Assembly (NCBI RefSeq): GCF_009758125.1
Contig: NZ_WRXO01000006.1
Coordinates: 372,001-436,000, forward strand
Source of the DNA: Chitinophaga oryziterrae
GTDB taxonomy: Bacteria; Bacteroidota; Bacteroidia; Chitinophagales; Chitinophagaceae
Direction: 5' to 3'
Length of the DNA stretch: 64,000 nucleotides
This document shows positions 60,509 to 64,000 of the stretch, in pieces. The position numbers and the translations under genes are program-made. The notes under the pieces were generated by a model that did no database searches, was not told the DNA's origin, and saw only the letters and a list, made by a program, of their open reading frames with translations. Each line of letters starts with the position of its first letter. Position 1 is the first letter of the stretch.

Positions 60509-62329
60509 TTACTGATAATTTAACACATCATATCTGAAGATCGCTGTACTGGACCCATTTTTCCATATCTGCGCAATTCCATCCTTCATGCCAGACCGTT
60601 TTACCGGCAGCATTCCATAATTTGTGGCGCTTTCCATAGTGGCATAATTACCGATATATTCAAATGAAGAACCGGTAGACCTGTAAAGGATTAAGTTCAG
60701 CATACCGTTCTTATTCCAGCATTGTACGAAGTCTGTTTTACCGTCTCCATCGTAGTCCAGCGGTACAAGTCCTACATTACCATAGCCCTGAGGTGCAGTG
60801 CCAGTGTGAACGACGGAATAACCACTTCCGTTGGAGCCATAGACGATAATACCGAGTGCACCACCATTATTCCAGCATTGGATGATATCTGTTTTACCAT
60901 CACCATTCCAGTCGGCCGGGAAGATGCCAACATTGCTGGGACTGATGTCTGTAGGGAGGTAGGCTGCCTGGTAATAGGAGGAGCCGGTAGAGCGATAAAT
61001 GAAGATACCCAGTTTACCATTGTTGTTCCAGAGCTGGGCGATGTCTGTTTTGCCGTCGCCATCCATGTCTACAGGCAGGAGGCGGATATTACCGTAGCCT
61101 TGTCCCATAGGGGCATTCCAGGCAACGTTGAACGAGGAGCCATTGGAGGCGAATACAGTGAGTGCCAGTTGGCCACCGTTATTCCAGCCCTGGATCAGGT
61201 CACATTTACCATCCCCGTTAAAGTCTCCGGCTACCATCCCAACGTTTCCTGAGCCGGCGCCTGTGCTGGTTTGGTCACAGATGATGTTTGTGCCGGACCC
61301 GCCGGAGATGTTGTGTACCAGGATAGCAAGGTTGCCGTTATAATCCCAGGGGTGGATAATGTCCGTATTACCGTCTCCGTTGAAGTCACCGCTGACATAA
61401 CCGATCGTACTCATTCCGGCGGCAGTGGTAGCATTGTAGGTTTCACCAAGTAGCGGGTTCGGACTGTCGTACATCACATAAGCTTCCCAGTTGTTGTTGG
61501 CGATGAGGTCATAGCTGATCCAGCCATAGCCATCTAAGCCCCACCATTGCGTCCATTGATTGAGGATCTTGAATGCCTGGCGGGCATCGTCATACCCGAC
61601 GATTACCACGCCATGGCCACCACGAGAGGTGCCGGAAAGGTCGTCGTATACTTCATTACCGGGACCAAGATTGTCAAAATCCGGATATACCGGAAAGCCT
61701 AATATTACCGGCTCGCGGTTACATAAGTGCACGCGGATTTCTTCTACATTACGGGAAGGAAGTGCTGACCATGTGGTGTTCCTGAAGTAGAATGCCTGGC
61801 GACGCTGATCAGGATTTGGAGTGGACTGGTACCCATAGGCATCCCATGGATCATAAGGAGTGACATCCAGGGTAGACACACCCTGGTTTACCACAAGATT
61901 CAATGCATCACTGAAAAAGGAACCGCCACCTCCTTCAGAATTATCGTAGTGCGTCTGGCTGTACACATACTGCGGACTGAAAACATGATTGTTTGAGGTT
62001 AGTGGCCAGCCGATCTCACCTCTTTCATAATAACTTTTAGCGCCATATGCTACTGCCCAACTCACACAGCTTCCCTGTAAGCCCTGGTCTCCGGGGGCAG
62101 GGAATAAGTAGGCAATGTCTACTGCGCTGCAAAGGGCCGCAGTTTTTGCACCTTTTAAGCGGTCTTCACGAATTAATTTCCGGTATGCACCCTGATCCTG
62201 TAGGCGTGCACCGAGTGTACGGGCATTTGTTGCGGCGCGGGCCTTGTGGGTTTCTTTGGCTGCTTCTTTTTTACAGCCGAACATGATTGCTGACATACAG
62301 AGCAGCAACGTACAGATTTTTGTTTTCAT
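60509..62329 (-). CDS. Papain-like (C1A) cysteine protease lipoprotein with FG-GAP/VCBS-type calcium repeats
   Basis: 606 residues. Lipoprotein signal with lipobox FGC (cysteine 19). Papain-type catalytic residues: Gln82 (oxyanion), Cys88 (GLQGSCVSWA), His239 (GGHGVVIVGYD) and Asn257 (ILNQWTQWWG). From about 305 to 606 there are five repeats of roughly 50 residues, each with a D-x-D/N-G-D-G-x-x-D loop (DFNGDGNTD, DFNGDGKCD, DMDGDGKTD, DWNGDGKTD, DYDGDGKTD). A sixth is degenerate. The repeats suggest a beta-propeller, half of a seven-bladed one or a six-bladed one, binding calcium. Surface or periplasmic; substrate unknown. Confidence 0.93.
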   Translation of the reverse strand: MKTKICTLLLCMSAIMFGCKKEAAKETHKARAATNARTLGARLQDQGAYRKLIREDRLKGAKTAALCSAVDIAYLFPAPGDQGLQGSCVSWAVAYGAKSYYERGEIGWPLTSNNHVFSPQYVYSQTHYDNSEGGGGSFFSDALNLVVNQGVSTLDVTPYDPWDAYGYQSTPNPDQRRQAFYFRNTTWSALPSRNVEEIRVHLCNREPVILGFPVYPDFDNLGPGNEVYDDLSGTSRGGHGVVIVGYDDARQAFKILNQWTQWWGLDGYGWISYDLIANNNWEAYVMYDSPNPLLGETYNATTAAGMSTIGYVSGDFNGDGNTDIIHPWDYNGNLAILVHNISGGSGTNIICDQTSTGAGSGNVGMVAGDFNGDGKCDLIQGWNNGGQLALTVFASNGSSFNVAWNAPMGQGYGNIRLLPVDMDGDGKTDIAQLWNNNGKLGIFIYRSTGSSYYQAAYLPTDISPSNVGIFPADWNGDGKTDIIQCWNNGGALGIIVYGSNGSGYSVVHTGTAPQGYGNVGLVPLDYDGDGKTDFVQCWNKNGMLNLILYRSTGSSFEYIGNYATMESATNYGMLPVKRSGMKDGIAQIWKNGSSTAIFRYDVLNYQ

Positions 62330-62866
62330 CTGACTTTTGGGTTTGTGATTATGGGTAATGGAAAATGATACAGGGTTATTTAAGTTCGTGGCTATAGGTG
62401 TTTAACAACGGCAATTTAGGAAGATTTCAGGAAAAAGAACAAATACTTTTTAATGTGGCAGTGCCTCAGTTTGAATATTATGACCACGTAGATCAGCAAC
62501 ATCTGGCGCGAAGATTATATAATCAAACTGAGGCACTACCTTTAATGATTGATATTGGTGTTAACTGAATTTTAATGTAGTATGTACCGAAATTCAGACG
62601 TATAGAATTCTTCATTTTAGAGTAACGGTATCAGGATTTCTTTTGTTCGGGGATACCTTGATCACATCTATTGCCGGGTCATATAACTACATCATTCGTC
62701 TTAAATTCTACATCATCATTCCTCTATCTGCAATAGACGTCAACTTCCTGATATTTGATAATCCCGGAGTTCTCTTTATATATAATATTCTGTTACGACA
62801 AAAGCAGATTCGGTTAGCTCTGCCACCAGTAGACGTCCCAACTTTGTACCATAAAAACATCATTTC
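62330..62866. other. Intergenic region with repeat copy F
   Basis: This 537-base region lies between the divergent protease and hydrolase genes. It holds repeat copy F and otherwise AT-rich sequence. An open frame at 62643-62870 has no family features and overlaps the hydrolase start; I do not count it as a gene. No clear promoter pair was identified. Confidence 0.5.
62456..62540 (-). repeat. Inverted-repeat element, copy F (85-bp internal-deletion form)
   Basis: Only the outer arms remain: GTGCCTCAGTTTGAATATTA at the left and ATAATCAAACTGAGGCACTA at the right, with GTAGATCAGCAACATCTGG between. The entire centre and inner arms are missing. The flanks carry TTTAATG on both sides (62449-62455 and 62541-62547). 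The junction falls at GATC, present in both arms of complete copies, which suggests deletion by short homology. Confidence 0.82.
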
Positions 62867-63598
62867 ATGAAAAGACTAATTTTCATTTTAAGTATCACTA
62901 TTTCGTCCATCTGTCATGGGCAGCAGCATAATACTTACCTTTTCGTCCCCGGTGCATGGGATGGGGGATGGGACTACGCAGCGGTAGATTCCATCTTAAG
63001 CGCACACGGAAACACCGTCTACCGGCCAACGCTTACCGGGCTGGGAGAAAGAGTGCATCTGGCAAACCCAGGCGTTAACCTGACGACCTACATCAACGAC
63101 ATTCTGAATATCATGAAATTCGAGGACTTGCATAACGTTATTCTTGTAGGACACAGCTACGGAGGCATGGTGATTTCCGGAGTAGCAGAACAGGCCCCTT
63201 TTCGCATAAAACAACTTATTTACCTGGATGCTATGGTCCCAAACAACGGAGAAAGCGCACGAGATGTATGTGGCGATCTATGGACTCCCATGACCAAAGG
63301 CAATATCAAAGATAGCATGGTTCTTTATCCCTTTGGTGCTACGCAAAAAGATGTCTCACAGCCCCTGAATACTTTTACTGAACCAGTAATACTTAACAAT
63401 CCTATTGTCAAAAAAATACCGACAGCATTTCTCCAGATGACCAAAGACGGAAAAGGAAGTCCAGCCCACGACAAAATGGGTCTTTTAAGAGCAAAAGCAA
63501 GAAACTGGAAAATCTATACCCTTGAAGGCGGACATTACGCCATGCGTGAACAACCCGAAAATCTCGTGAGAAAACTGGAAGATATCACGCAACATTAA
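62867..63598 (+). CDS. Secreted alpha/beta hydrolase (esterase-like)
   Basis: 243 residues with a signal peptide (about 1-18). Oxyanion segment VPGAWDGGWDYAAVDSIL, RPTLTGLGERVHLANPGVNLTTYINDI, nucleophile Ser97 in VGHSYGGMV, and a catalytic His at 223 (EGGHYAMREQPE). This is the pattern of EstC/hydroxynitrile-lyase-like alpha/beta hydrolases. Substrate unknown. An AraC-type regulator gene begins 15 bases downstream. Confidence 0.92.
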   Translation: MKRLIFILSITISSICHGQQHNTYLFVPGAWDGGWDYAAVDSILSAHGNTVYRPTLTGLGERVHLANPGVNLTTYINDILNIMKFEDLHNVILVGHSYGGMVISGVAEQAPFRIKQLIYLDAMVPNNGESARDVCGDLWTPMTKGNIKDSMVLYPFGATQKDVSQPLNTFTEPVILNNPIVKKIPTAFLQMTKDGKGSPAHDKMGLLRAKARNWKIYTLEGGHYAMREQPENLVRKLEDITQH

Positions 63599-63613
63599 TC
63601 ATTAACTTTAAGT

Positions 63614-64000
63614 ATGGAAAAAAGAGTGATCCATAATATAAAAACGATTAGTGAATACCATAAGGTAATGGGACTTCCCAAACCGGAACATCCCCTCATC
63701 AGCGTAATTGACTACGAATCAATAACCTTGCCTTGCAAAGCCAGCATGAGCTTTACCCTTGATTTTTACACTATCCTGCTGGACAAAGATTTTAAAGGCC
63801 GTATGAAATACGGTCAGCAGTCCGGTGACTTTGAAGATGGTGTAATGTTTTTCATGGCACCCAGACAGATATTTGAAGTCGAGCTACTGAGCACAGATCC
63901 GATCGACCGCTCTGGCTGGGTATTACTCATTCATCCGGATTTTCTTTGGAAAACACCACTGTCCAGGTCGATCAGGCAATACGAATATTTTGGTTATTCC
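63614..64000 (+). CDS. AraC-type regulator N-terminal part, truncated by the window edge
   Basis: Open from the ATG at 63614 to the last base of the window, 129 residues with no stop. The sequence (HNIKTISEYHKVMGLPKPEHPLISVIDYE...FYTILLDKDFKGRMKYGQQSGDFEDGVMFFMAPRQIFEVE) resembles the cupin-like sensor half of AraC-family regulators common in Bacteroidota. The DNA-binding part would lie beyond the window. It follows the hydrolase by 15 bases. Confidence 0.75.
   Translation, partial: MEKRVIHNIKTISEYHKVMGLPKPEHPLISVIDYESITLPCKASMSFTLDFYTILLDKDFKGRMKYGQQSGDFEDGVMFFMAPRQIFEVELLSTDPIDRSGWVLLIHPDFLWKTPLSRSIRQYEYFGYS

Noticed and set aside
12521..62540. Dispersed repeats considered as a CRISPR array or rRNA/tRNA remnants
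   Set aside because: Copies are kilobases apart, long, with inverted arms and no spacers, and no cas genes or tRNA-like folds were seen.
62643..62870. 75-residue open frame before the hydrolase gene
   Set aside because: Runs into the start of the well-supported hydrolase gene and has no recognisable features.

Overview
The window is a chromosomal segment of a Bacteroidota bacterium, most likely a Chitinophaga-type member of the Chitinophagaceae. The evidence is three SusC/SusD outer-membrane pairs, two ECF sigma/FecR switches, a type IX secretion sorting domain, many short-lipobox lipoproteins, promoters of the TAnnTTTG type and an absence of strong Shine-Dalgarno sites. No rRNA, tRNA, CRISPR array, prophage or transposase gene was seen.

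Layout. 1-3.9 kb: a SusD (cut by the window edge) and SusC pair on the minus strand. 4.2-11.8 kb: a divergent plus-strand operon of ECF sigma factor, FecR anti-sigma, STN-type SusC, SusD and a TlpA-like thioredoxin lipid/periplasmic protein. 11.9-18.7 kb: minus-strand housekeeping genes (lipoproteins, smpB, accD, fbaA, a BtuF-like binding protein, cystathionine beta-synthase). 19-27.9 kb: plus-strand bioD, 5-formyl-THF cyclo-ligase, lpxK, rnr, polyprenyl synthase, amino-acid permease, DoxX and DUF2027/Smr genes, then the RNase P RNA gene rnpB. 28.6-30.4 kb: a two-gene ATPase/TOPRIM-like cassette that resembles defence modules. 30.9-39.6 kb: minus-strand subtilase, ALDH7 and DUF1338 enzymes of probable lysine catabolism, panB, ppx and ppk1. 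39.8-50.2 kb: a complete polysaccharide-utilisation locus (sigma, FecR, SusC, SusD, multidomain GH16 beta-glucanase with T9SS tail). 50.3-55 kb: metK, a GT5-type protein, panC, panD and a flippase-like membrane protein. 55.2-64 kb: a GH92 mannosidase, AraC regulators, an SDR enzyme, a papain-like protease with FG-GAP repeats and an alpha/beta hydrolase.

The most unusual content is a family of six dispersed inverted-repeat elements (copies at about 12.5, 18.8, 28.3, 34.6, 55.0 and 62.5 kb), 220-224 bp when complete. Their long arms differ between copies but match within each copy. Three copies are flanked by likely target duplications, and three begin exactly at the stop codon of the preceding gene. 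They carry no ORF. They look like a non-autonomous mobile element or a structured 3'-UTR/RNA element, and I do not recognise them as a named family.

Functional links: panB, panC and panD together cover pantothenate synthesis from ketoisovalerate and beta-alanine apart from the reductase step. ALDH7 and the DUF1338 (HglS-type) enzyme could form two steps of a lysine/2-aminoadipate route. ppk1 and ppx make and degrade polyphosphate. The two sigma/FecR sets are each placed to control their own SusCD system.
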